DNA of 5,331 nucleotides, taken from positions 1-5,331 of the forward strand of contig JAAYLQ010000079.1 of NCBI GenBank assembly GCA_012521805.1. Direction: 5' to 3'. Of the stretch, positions 1 through 5,331 are shown in pieces. The position numbers and the translations under genes were made by a program. Source of the DNA: Bacillota bacterium (GTDB lineage: Bacteria; Bacillota; Limnochordia; Darwinibacteriales; DTU012). The notes below the pieces were generated by a model. It searched no databases. It was not told where the DNA came from and saw only the letters and a list, made by a program, of their open reading frames with translations. Numbering within the stretch: position 1 is the stretch's first letter; every line of letters starts with the position of its first letter.

Positions 1-6
1 CCTCCT
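1..6 (-). promoter_or_regulatory. Shine-Dalgarno-like sequence of a minus-strand gene lying left of the window
   Basis: The first six bases read AGGAGG on the minus strand, preceded there by AT-rich DNA. This matches the ribosome-binding sites of the other genes here (AGGAGG before the DUF1015 gene, AGGAGGAG before htrA). The inference is a minus-strand gene whose start codon lies a few bases outside the window, downstream of and separate from serC because the serC terminator intervenes. No convincing promoter is visible for it: TTGGAT at 45-50 and TAAACT at 23-28 on the minus strand, 16 bp apart, are only a weak candidate pair. The start codon cannot be seen, so the gene itself is unproven. 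Confidence 0.4.
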
Positions 7-92
7 CTTTGTTGTAAATAGTTTAACCAAAATTTAGCTTTATCCAATCACAATCATTCTAGTTATTTATTGAAAACCCTGCTTTTACCATT

Positions 93-120
93 AAAAAAGA
101 GATGCCGCAGCCGACATCTC
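93..120 (-). terminator. Intrinsic terminator of serC
   Basis: Read on the minus strand, a hairpin begins 7 nt after the serC stop codon. Its arms are GAGATGTCG and CGGCATCTC (9 pairs including one U-G) around a GCTG loop, followed directly by six T residues (the A run at 93-98 on the plus strand). This is a standard Rho-independent terminator. It makes serC the last, and apparently the only, gene of its transcript. Confidence 0.85.
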
Positions 121-127
121 CCCTATG

Positions 128-1210
128 TTAATTCTTGGCTTTAAACTTAAGCATAAAATCCCGCAGCGCTTCCACTGCTTCCACTGGAACCGCGTTGTAG
201 ATTGATGCGCGGCACCCGCCTACTGAACGGTGTCCATTGATTCCCACAAAGCCTTCAGCCTTGGCCTGCTGCAGGAACTCTGCCTCCAGCTCTTTATCTG
301 CCAAGGTGAAGGTAACGTTCATCAGTGAACGGGAAGCTTGTTCCGCATGGCCGCAGTAAAAGCCATTACTTTGATCAATCGCATCGTAAAGCATCTCTGC
401 CTTAACCTGATTCTGCTCTGCAATCGCTTCCACACCACCGCTCTGGTCAACCCACTCCAGTACCTTGCTGAGCATATAGATGGCAAAGGTAGGTGGAGTG
501 TTGTACAGAGAGTTTGAATCTGCATGGGTGCTGTACTTGAGCATGGTAGGCAGCTGTTCCGGGATATTTGCCAGCAGATCTCGGTTAATAATCACCACTG
601 TAACCCCAGCTGGACCCAGGTTTTTCTGTGCTCCAGCATAAATCAGACCAAACCTGCTCACATCTAAAGGTCTGGATAAGATATCGCTGGACATATCAGC
701 AACTAAGGGGACACCATTGGTGTCGGGAAACTGATGCCATTGGGTGCCGAAAATCGTATTATTTGATGTAATATGTACATAAGCGTGGTCATTTTCAATC
801 TGCAGCTGATCTAGAGCTGGAATATAGCTGTAGTTTTTGTCCTCACTGCTGCCGCCAATAAAGGTATTGCCCAGCTTTTCTGCTTCCTTCAGAGCTTTTT
901 CTGACCAGGAGCCTGTTAGGATGTAGTTTGCAGTCTTGCCTTGGCTTAACAAGTTCATTGGTATCATGGCAAACTGGAGGCTGGCACCTCCCTGGAGAAA
1001 CAGCACCTCATAGTTTTCCGGAATCGCCATTAACTTATAGAGCAAAGCTTTCGCATGATTATGTACTGCATCATAATCTTTACTTCTATGGCTGAGTTCC
1101 ATTACTGACATGCCTGTACCCCGAAAGTCAAGCAGCTCTGCCTGTACCTCCTGCAGTACCGAGAAAGGCAGGGCGGATGGTCCTGCGTTGAAGTTATAAG
1201 TCCGTTTCAT
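128..1210 (-). CDS. serC: Phosphoserine aminotransferase (3-phosphohydroxypyruvate to O-phosphoserine)
   Basis: A PLP-dependent class V aminotransferase that transfers an amino group from glutamate to 3-phosphohydroxypyruvate, giving O-phospho-L-serine and 2-oxoglutarate. It is cytosolic and the second step of serine synthesis; many family members also act in pyridoxal phosphate synthesis. The 360-residue length is normal for SerC. Visible hallmarks are the N-terminal FNAGPS (residues 7-12), SHRSK with Arg42, the phosphate-binding GGAS (74-77), ADMSSD with Asp172 expected to contact the pyridine nitrogen, and the Schiff-base lysine Lys196 in GAQKNLGPAG. The C-terminal GHRSVGGCRAS has His327, Arg328 and Arg334 for the substrate phosphate and carboxylate. 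The ATG is supported by GGAGGG (1219-1224) 8 nt upstream. It is transcribed divergently from serA, the preceding pathway enzyme, and is intact. Identification is secure. Confidence 0.97.
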   Translation of the reverse strand: MKRTYNFNAGPSALPFSVLQEVQAELLDFRGTGMSVMELSHRSKDYDAVHNHAKALLYKLMAIPENYEVLFLQGGASLQFAMIPMNLLSQGKTANYILTGSWSEKALKEAEKLGNTFIGGSSEDKNYSYIPALDQLQIENDHAYVHITSNNTIFGTQWHQFPDTNGVPLVADMSSDILSRPLDVSRFGLIYAGAQKNLGPAGVTVVIINRDLLANIPEQLPTMLKYSTHADSNSLYNTPPTFAIYMLSKVLEWVDQSGGVEAIAEQNQVKAEMLYDAIDQSNGFYCGHAEQASRSLMNVTFTLADKELEAEFLQQAKAEGFVGINGHRSVGGCRASIYNAVPVEAVEALRDFMLKFKAKN

Positions 1211-1241
1211 CGGTTAATCCCTCCGATAGAACTAATTTTGT

Positions 1242-1253
1242 ATTATAATATCA
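1242..1253 (-). promoter_or_regulatory. Candidate serC promoter (-10 region)
   Basis: On the minus strand this stretch reads TGATATTATAAT. It offers either an extended -10 (TGA-TATTAT, 1245-1253) or a perfect TATAAT (1242-1247). Transcription would start near 1235-1238, leaving a leader of about 25 nt that contains the serC Shine-Dalgarno. The -35 region is a T-rich tract without a good TTGACA match, so recognition would depend on the -10 element or an activator. Confidence 0.55.
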
Positions 1254-1326
1254 CAGAAAGAAGAAATAAAAAATACAAAATGAATATTTTTTTCACCATA
1301 TTTACATTTACCTTACCGGATTTACT

Positions 1327-1355
1327 TTTTCATGATTACTTTCTCATGGTATAAT
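1327..1355 (+). promoter_or_regulatory. Candidate serA promoter
   Basis: A perfect TATAAT at 1350-1355 is preceded by TGG, giving an extended -10 (TGGTATAAT). Seventeen bases upstream is TTTTCA (1327-1332), a 4/6 match to the -35 consensus. The expected start near 1362 gives a leader of about 33 nt, too short for a T-box or a typical riboswitch, so control is more likely at initiation. The -35/-10 spacer contains the dyad CATGA-N8-TCATG (1331-1348). Confidence 0.7.
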
Positions 1356-1372
1356 TGTACAATAGTACAATA
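1354..1372. promoter_or_regulatory. Possible operator: palindrome plus tandem repeat at serA transcription start
   Basis: ATTGTACAAT (1354-1363) is a perfect 10-bp palindrome overlapping the end of the serA -10 box and the predicted start site. The 8-mer GTACAATA also occurs twice in tandem (1357-1364 and 1365-1372). A protein bound here would block serA initiation. No known regulator is recognised, and the sequence is AT-rich enough that chance similarity remains possible. Confidence 0.35.
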
Positions 1373-1394
1373 AAGCTAGGAGAGGGGAGAAATC

Positions 1395-2966
1395 ATGTTT
1401 CGGGTGTTAGTTTCAGACAAAATCAGCGAAGAAGGCCTGGCACCTCTATTAAACAGCAGTGAAATTGAATGTGTAATTCAAAATGTTAATGACACTGCCG
1501 ATTTAGATACATACCATGCACTTCTGGTGCGCAGTGCCACAAAGGTAACGGAAGAACTGATGGAAAAGATGCCCAAGCTGAAAATCATCGCCAGAGCCGG
1601 TGTGGGAGTTGACAATATCGATGTTCCCGCAGCAACCAAACGAGGCATTGTTGTGGTAAATGCCCCTTCCGGCAACACGATTTCCACAGCTGAACACAGT
1701 TTTGCCATGATGCTGGCGTTGGCACGCAAGGTCTGCCAAGCCAATAATTCTGTTAAAAACGGCGAGTGGAATCGCACAGCTTTTCAGGGCATGGAGTTAA
1801 AAGGCAAAGCCTTAGGAGTTATTGGTTTTGGAAGAATCGGCTCAGAAGTAGCTAAACGGGCCAAAGCCTTTGATATGACAGTTCTTGCTTATGATCCGTT
1901 TCTCACCAAAGAGAAAGCTGAGAAGCTGCGGGTTAATCAGGTCAGCTTAAACGAACTGCTGGCAAAGGCGGATATCATCACAATCCATACTCCTCTCACT
2001 CAGGAAACTAAGGGACTGCTGAACATGGAATCCCTGAAAATCACTAAACAGGGTGTATTAATCGTCAACTGTGCTCGAGGCGGAATTGTTGATGAAGAAG
2101 CGCTGAAACACTACCTTGAGATCGGTCATGTGGGCGGTGCTGCTTTAGACGTCTTCGAATCTGAACCACCTGTCAATCGCGATCTGCTCGAATTCGACAA
2201 TGTAATTGTTACTCCCCATATTGCTGCCTCTACCAAAGAAGCACAGTTAAACGTAGCGATTATCGTTAGTGAAGAAGTATTAAACTTCGCTCAGGGCAGA
2301 CCTGTCCACAATGGTGTCAATCTGCCGGCAGTTTCCAGCGAGGTCCTGGAAAAAGTCAGCCATTATTACCAGTTGACCAAGATCATGGGGACACTCGTGT
2401 CCAAATTAGTGGAAGGATCTGTAAAGATGCTGGAAGTTCACTACAGCGGGCCAATCACCACTCTGGAAACTTCAATAGTTACCCGCGGCCTGCTGGCAGG
2501 ATTTTTACAGCCGCGAGTTGATTTTATCATCAATGATGTGAATGCACCCATTATCGCCAAGGAATATGGTATCAGCTATGGCGAGAAATACCTTGATAAT
2601 GGCTCTGTGTATACCAACCTAATTAGAACAGTTGCCACTACTGATCAAGGAGTATTTACCTTGGAAGGCACCTGCATTAGGGAATACGGTCCGCGAATTG
2701 TGGCAATCGATGATTTCGATATTGACCTAGCTCCCTTCGGCAGTGTGTTACTGGTGGAGCATGTAGATACTCCCGGTGTTGTCGGCAAGGTAGGTCAAGT
2801 GTTGGGCAGCAAATCAATCAATATTGGCGAGATGCAGGTTGGCCGCAAACAGCAGGGCGGAGCAGCTTTAATGATTATCAACATCGATAAACCGATCACA
2901 GCGGAAATCGAAGCGGACTTAAAAGCAATACCTGAAGTAACACGCATCACCAACATTGAGTTTTAA
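1395..2966 (+). CDS. serA: D-3-phosphoglycerate dehydrogenase, long form with ACT domain
   Basis: Oxidises 3-phosphoglycerate to 3-phosphohydroxypyruvate with NAD+, the committed cytosolic step of serine synthesis. The 523-residue length fits the long PGDH class. Residues about 1-100 and 280-315 form the split substrate-binding domain, and about 101-280 the Rossmann domain with GFGRIG (144-149) and Asp167 after the second strand, typical of NAD preference. Catalytic residues are visible: Arg228 in NCARGG, Glu257 in FESEPP and His275 in TPHIAAST. Residues about 320-445 correspond to the intervening (ASB) domain of this class, and about 451-523 to an ACT domain with VDTPGVVGKVG and INIGEMQVGR. 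By family knowledge the ACT domain senses serine for feedback inhibition; here that is inferred. The ATG follows AGGAGAGGGGAG (1378-1389). It is divergent from serC and ends at its own terminator. All key residues are present. Confidence 0.97.
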   Translation: MFRVLVSDKISEEGLAPLLNSSEIECVIQNVNDTADLDTYHALLVRSATKVTEELMEKMPKLKIIARAGVGVDNIDVPAATKRGIVVVNAPSGNTISTAEHSFAMMLALARKVCQANNSVKNGEWNRTAFQGMELKGKALGVIGFGRIGSEVAKRAKAFDMTVLAYDPFLTKEKAEKLRVNQVSLNELLAKADIITIHTPLTQETKGLLNMESLKITKQGVLIVNCARGGIVDEEALKHYLEIGHVGGAALDVFESEPPVNRDLLEFDNVIVTPHIAASTKEAQLNVAIIVSEEVLNFAQGRPVHNGVNLPAVSSEVLEKVSHYYQLTKIMGTLVSKLVEGSVKMLEVHYSGPITTLETSIVTRGLLAGFLQPRVDFIINDVNAPIIAKEYGISYGEKYLDNGSVYTNLIRTVATTDQGVFTLEGTCIREYGPRIVAIDDFDIDLAPFGSVLLVEHVDTPGVVGKVGQVLGSKSINIGEMQVGRKQQGGAALMIINIDKPITAEIEADLKAIPEVTRITNIEF

Positions 2967-2979
2967 AAGCAGACTTTCC

Positions 2980-3020
2980 AGCGCCAGTCACTAAATTTTG
3001 TGACTGGCGCTTGTTGTTAT
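2980..3020 (+). terminator. Intrinsic terminator of serA
   Basis: A 12-bp perfect stem, AGCGCCAGTCAC (2980-2991) with GTGACTGGCGCT (3000-3011), closes an 8-nt AT loop and is followed by the T-rich TGTTGTTATT. It begins 13 nt after the serA stop codon and separates serA from the htrA unit. Confidence 0.88.
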
Positions 3021-3048
3021 TAATTGGAAAATTGGATTTTAATACCCC

Positions 3049-3078
3049 TTGATTGGCAAAAAAATCGACGTATATAAT
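3049..3078 (+). promoter_or_regulatory. Candidate htrA promoter
   Basis: TTGATT (3049-3054) and a perfect TATAAT (3073-3078) are separated by 18 bp, as expected for a housekeeping sigma factor. The start would be near 3085, giving a leader of about 38 nt that contains the AGGAGGAG ribosome site. An ATTGGA direct repeat (3023-3028 and 3031-3036) lies just upstream. No CIRCE or CtsR-type heat-shock operator was seen. Confidence 0.65.
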
Positions 3079-3122
3079 AAAATAGAGGCTAATTAAATAA
3101 CCAGGGAAAGAGGAGGAGTTAT

Positions 3123-4376
3123 ATGAAACGCAGACAGGTTACTTTGACCGTAGTTATCACACTACTCTTAATCGTTGGGTTGTTTGCAGTTAGCCAGCTT
3201 CCAAATGTTTACATCTCTGCCCATGAAGGCAAGCAGGCCTCAGATGGTTCAGAAATGCCAGCTGCTCAAACAACCCAAAGCGGCTCGAGCTCAGCAGCGG
3301 CTCTGCTCAGCACCCTTGGGAATCCCTACCAAATTGCGGATATCGCTGAAGCTGCCAACCCAGCTACAGTATATATTCAGGTAGTCTGGCCGGCAGCAGA
3401 TCAAACACCAAGGTACTGGCGCTATGATCCTTTCAGTTTCTTTTTCGGTTTTGATATCTGGGGGCTGCAGCCGCAGCCAGCTTACCGGGAGCGGATCACC
3501 CAAGGCAGTGGATTTATCATCGATGAAAAAGGCATTGTCCTGACCAACCAGCACGTAGTCGGAGATGCGGGGCAGGGTCAAAAAATTACTGTAACGGTTA
3601 CTTCCCCCCAAATCAGCGGCGACTTTACTGCCACAATTTTGGGTTCAGATGCCCGCTTAGATTTAGCTGTGCTCCAAATTGAAGATGAAGGACCATTCCC
3701 CACTGTACCATTAGGCGATTCTGATAAAACCCGCCAGGGTGAATGGGTAATCGCCATTGGAAATCCCTACGGCAAACAATTTGACCATACAGTAACTGTA
3801 GGGGTGCTCAGTGCTAAAGGTCGGGAAATTGAGATAGTTGGTTCGGACCGAAACCGCCATATCTATAAAAATCTGATGCAGATCGACGCGGCAATTAACA
3901 GCGGTAACTCTGGTGGGCCACTGCTCAATATTGAAGGTGAAGTAATTGGTATTAATACTGCAGTTCATGCTGAAGCCCAGGGTATCGGCTTTGCAATTCC
4001 GATTAATGTAGCCAAAGAAGTACTGCAGGAGTTAATTGAAACTGGCGGTGTCGCCCTCCCGCCGGAACCATGGATCGGGATTTATCACGGCAATGTTTCA
4101 GAAGAAATTCGGCAGTACTTCGGACTGCCCGATACAAACGGCGTCTTCATCAGCGGAGTAGTCTCTAATTCGCCAGCAGCGGAAGCAGGAATTCGACCCG
4201 GTGATGTGATCCGCCAGATCAACAACCGTGACATTGTTGGGCAGGAAGATCTCCTTGATATAATATCGGAGCTCAAGGTTGGAGATACAATTATGATCAC
4301 CATTTTACGGGGCCACGATACAATGCTGCTCCCCCTAACGGTTGGCAATAAACCTGAGGAACACCGCACCCAGTAA
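3123..4376 (+). CDS. Membrane-anchored HtrA/DegP-type serine protease with one PDZ domain
   Basis: A probable extracytoplasmic quality-control protease that degrades misfolded envelope or secreted proteins. A basic start (MKRR) leads into a hydrophobic segment at residues about 7-25, with no clear signal-peptidase site, so it is probably an uncleaved anchor. A low-complexity Ser/Ala/Gln linker follows (about 35-65). The trypsin-like domain (about 68-305) has the complete triad: His144 in TNQHVV, Asp180 in RLDLAVL and Ser263 in GNSGGPLL. The aromatic segment DPFSFFFGF (102-110) corresponds to the family's regulatory LA loop. One PDZ domain spans about 316-408 (PWIGI, GVFISGVV, AGIRPGDVI). The 417-residue, single-PDZ layout matches Gram-positive HtrA or DegS rather than two-PDZ DegP. 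The ATG is supported by AGGAGGAG (3111-3118). It has its own promoter and terminator. The family call is firm, but the paralogue name (htrA, htrB, degS) cannot be decided. Confidence 0.94.
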   Translation: MKRRQVTLTVVITLLLIVGLFAVSQLPNVYISAHEGKQASDGSEMPAAQTTQSGSSSAAALLSTLGNPYQIADIAEAANPATVYIQVVWPAADQTPRYWRYDPFSFFFGFDIWGLQPQPAYRERITQGSGFIIDEKGIVLTNQHVVGDAGQGQKITVTVTSPQISGDFTATILGSDARLDLAVLQIEDEGPFPTVPLGDSDKTRQGEWVIAIGNPYGKQFDHTVTVGVLSAKGREIEIVGSDRNRHIYKNLMQIDAAINSGNSGGPLLNIEGEVIGINTAVHAEAQGIGFAIPINVAKEVLQELIETGGVALPPEPWIGIYHGNVSEEIRQYFGLPDTNGVFISGVVSNSPAAEAGIRPGDVIRQINNRDIVGQEDLLDIISELKVGDTIMITILRGHDTMLLPLTVGNKPEEHRTQ

Positions 4377-4385
4377 TCCATAATT

Positions 4386-4427
4386 AACAACAGCGTTATC
4401 CTTTGCGGATAACGCTGTTGTTTTATG
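4386..4427 (+). terminator. Intrinsic terminator of the HtrA gene
   Basis: A perfect 16-bp stem, AACAACAGCGTTATCC (4386-4401) with GGATAACGCTGTTGTT (4407-4422), encloses the 5-nt loop TTTGC and runs into a T-rich tail. It starts 9 nt after the stop codon. The A/T symmetry at the stem base could let it act in both directions, although no opposing gene is visible. Confidence 0.9.
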
Positions 4428-4446
4428 TTTCCTGCTTGGTAATATC

Positions 4447-4475
4447 TTCCACTTATTATTATCCTATGATATAAT
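4447..4475 (+). promoter_or_regulatory. Candidate promoter of the DUF1015 gene
   Basis: A perfect TATAAT (4470-4475) is preceded by TGA, giving an extended -10 (TGATATAAT). The hexamer 17 bp upstream, TTCCAC (4447-4452), is a poor -35 match, so the extended -10 probably carries recognition. The start is expected near 4482, leaving a leader of only about 20 nt that is mostly the Shine-Dalgarno. Together with the terminator before it, this makes the gene a separate transcription unit. Confidence 0.6.
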
Positions 4476-4501
4476 AAAGCAACTGAGAGAGGAGGATTAC
4501 C

Positions 4502-5331
4502 ATGGCAGTTATCAAACCATTTCGCGCAATAAGACCAAATCCTGATTTAGCCCATCTGATTGCTGCGCTGCCTTATGATGTGATGAATACAGCAGAAGCA
4601 AGAAAGATGACCGCAGGCAATCCCTATTCTTTTCTGCGAATCGATCGGCCGGAAATCAACTTTCCCGATCCAATCGATCCCTATCAACCCCAAGTCTATG
4701 AAAAAGCCAGCACTATCCTGCAGCAGATGCTTGCGGACAAGCAGTATATTATGGATCAAAAAGAGTGTCTGTATATCTACCGGCAGATCATGGACGGCCG
4801 CAGTCAAACCGGCTTAGTCTGCTGCACCTCTGTTGATGATTACATAAACGATGTTATAAAAAAACACGAGTTTACCCGTCCGGAAAAAGAAATTGACCGG
4901 GTCAACCACGTTGAAGCCCTCAGTGCTCACACTGGTCCGATTCTCCAGACCTACCCAGATCATGAGCAAATCAAGGCAATAATTGATCACTGGATTGATA
5001 CTCACGCACCAGTTTACCAGTTCACTGCCTATGATGTGGAGCAGATCTGCTGGGTAATTGATCAAGAAGAGGTAATTGCCCAACTTAAAGAGCTGTTTGC
5101 GGCTGTTCCCCATTTGTATATCGCTGACGGTCATCACCGCAGTGCTGCTGCGCAAAGAGTGGCTTTAAAGAAACGCCAGGAAAATCCCAATTTTACTGGC
5201 GATGAAGAGTTTAACTATTTCCTTTCTGTCCTGTTTCCTGCCTCTGAGCTGATGATCATGCCGTATAACCGGGTCGTCCAGGATTTAAACGGCTTATCTG
5301 AACAGGAATTTTTTGCCAGAATCCGGGAGCG
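4502..5331 (+). CDS. DUF1015-family protein (COG4198-like), 3' end cut by window
   Basis: The first 276 codons are open from ATG to the window edge with no stop; from memory of the family (a little over 400 residues), about one third is missing. The start is fixed by AGGAGG (4490-4495), 6 nt upstream. No signal peptide or membrane segment is seen, so it is probably cytosolic. Family-like blocks recognised are IKPFRAIRP (4-12), PYDV (24-27), NPYSFLRID (40-48), IKKHEFTRPEKEIDR (119-133), YIADGHHRSAAAQR (206-219) and YNRVVQDLNG (255-264). The clustered invariant-looking charged residues (Lys120, Lys121, His122, Glu123, Arg126, Lys129, Asp209, His211, His212, Arg213) suggest an enzyme binding a phosphorylated ligand, but that is inference. 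DUF1015 genes often lie by serC/serA, to my recollection, which hints at a role in serine or phosphoserine metabolism. The family call is confident; no function is assigned. Confidence 0.85.
   Translation, partial: MAVIKPFRAIRPNPDLAHLIAALPYDVMNTAEARKMTAGNPYSFLRIDRPEINFPDPIDPYQPQVYEKASTILQQMLADKQYIMDQKECLYIYRQIMDGRSQTGLVCCTSVDDYINDVIKKHEFTRPEKEIDRVNHVEALSAHTGPILQTYPDHEQIKAIIDHWIDTHAPVYQFTAYDVEQICWVIDQEEVIAQLKELFAAVPHLYIADGHHRSAAAQRVALKKRQENPNFTGDEEFNYFLSVLFPASELMIMPYNRVVQDLNGLSEQEFFARIRE

Noticed and set aside
322..525. Minus-strand 67-codon frame inside serC
   Set aside because: Same strand but a different frame from serC, whose PLP-enzyme motifs are continuous across it; no independent start signal.
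1356..1394. T-box or riboswitch in the serA leader
   Set aside because: The leader from the predicted start is only about 33 nt, with no T-box sequence and no stem large enough for an aptamer.
1478..1777. Overlapping minus-strand open frames opposite the SerA Rossmann domain
   Set aside because: Shadows of the serA coding frame, with no ribosome site or family motif.
3021..3122. CIRCE or CtsR heat-shock operator in front of the HtrA gene
   Set aside because: Neither the TTAGCACTC/GAGTGCTAA inverted repeat nor GGTCAAA tandem heptamers are present.
3291..3968. Minus-strand open frames opposite the HtrA protease domain, and a plus-strand frame at 3175-3384
   Set aside because: All overlap the intact protease reading frame and lack start signals; they are composition artefacts.
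4337..4390. Possible frameshift or truncation at the end of the HtrA gene
   Set aside because: The PDZ domain is complete through its last strand (about residue 408), followed by a short polar tail and then a normal terminator, so the stop is natural.
4547..5155. Two minus-strand open frames (4547-4807 and 4814-5155) opposite the DUF1015 gene
   Set aside because: They lie wholly antisense to a gene with clear family motifs, lack a Shine-Dalgarno, and their translations are Cys/Ile/Phe-rich and resemble no recognised protein.

Overview
The window looks like a chromosomal segment from a Gram-positive bacterium, probably Bacillota and perhaps a Clostridia- or Limnochordia-like lineage. Three things suggest this: every start codon is preceded by a strong purine-rich Shine-Dalgarno (AGGAGG type), promoters have a TATAAT -10 box often extended with TGN, and genes end at compact intrinsic terminators. 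No species can be named from the sequence alone. There is no sign of mobile DNA, CRISPR, tRNA or rRNA.

Layout from left to right. Positions 1-92 are non-coding and AT-rich; their extreme left edge has an AGGAGG-like Shine-Dalgarno read on the minus strand, suggesting a minus-strand gene that starts just outside the window. serC (phosphoserine aminotransferase) is on the minus strand at 128-1210, with its own terminator at 93-120. A 184-bp divergent control region (1211-1394) separates it from serA (D-3-phosphoglycerate dehydrogenase, long form with a C-terminal ACT domain) on the plus strand at 1395-2966. A strong terminator follows. Next is a membrane-anchored HtrA/DegP-type serine protease (3123-4376) with its own promoter and a 16-bp-stem terminator. 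Last is a DUF1015-family protein starting at 4502 that runs off the right edge.

SerA and SerC catalyse the first two steps of the phosphorylated serine pathway: 3-phosphoglycerate to 3-phosphohydroxypyruvate to O-phospho-L-serine. The enzyme for the third step, a classical phosphoserine phosphatase, is not in the window. DUF1015 proteins are, to my recollection, repeatedly found beside serC/serA in anaerobes, and this one carries a strongly conserved ADGHHR motif. Whether it acts on serine or phosphoserine is the most interesting open question here. The HtrA gene sits between serA and the DUF1015 gene as an independent transcription unit with an envelope quality-control role and no obvious link to serine synthesis.
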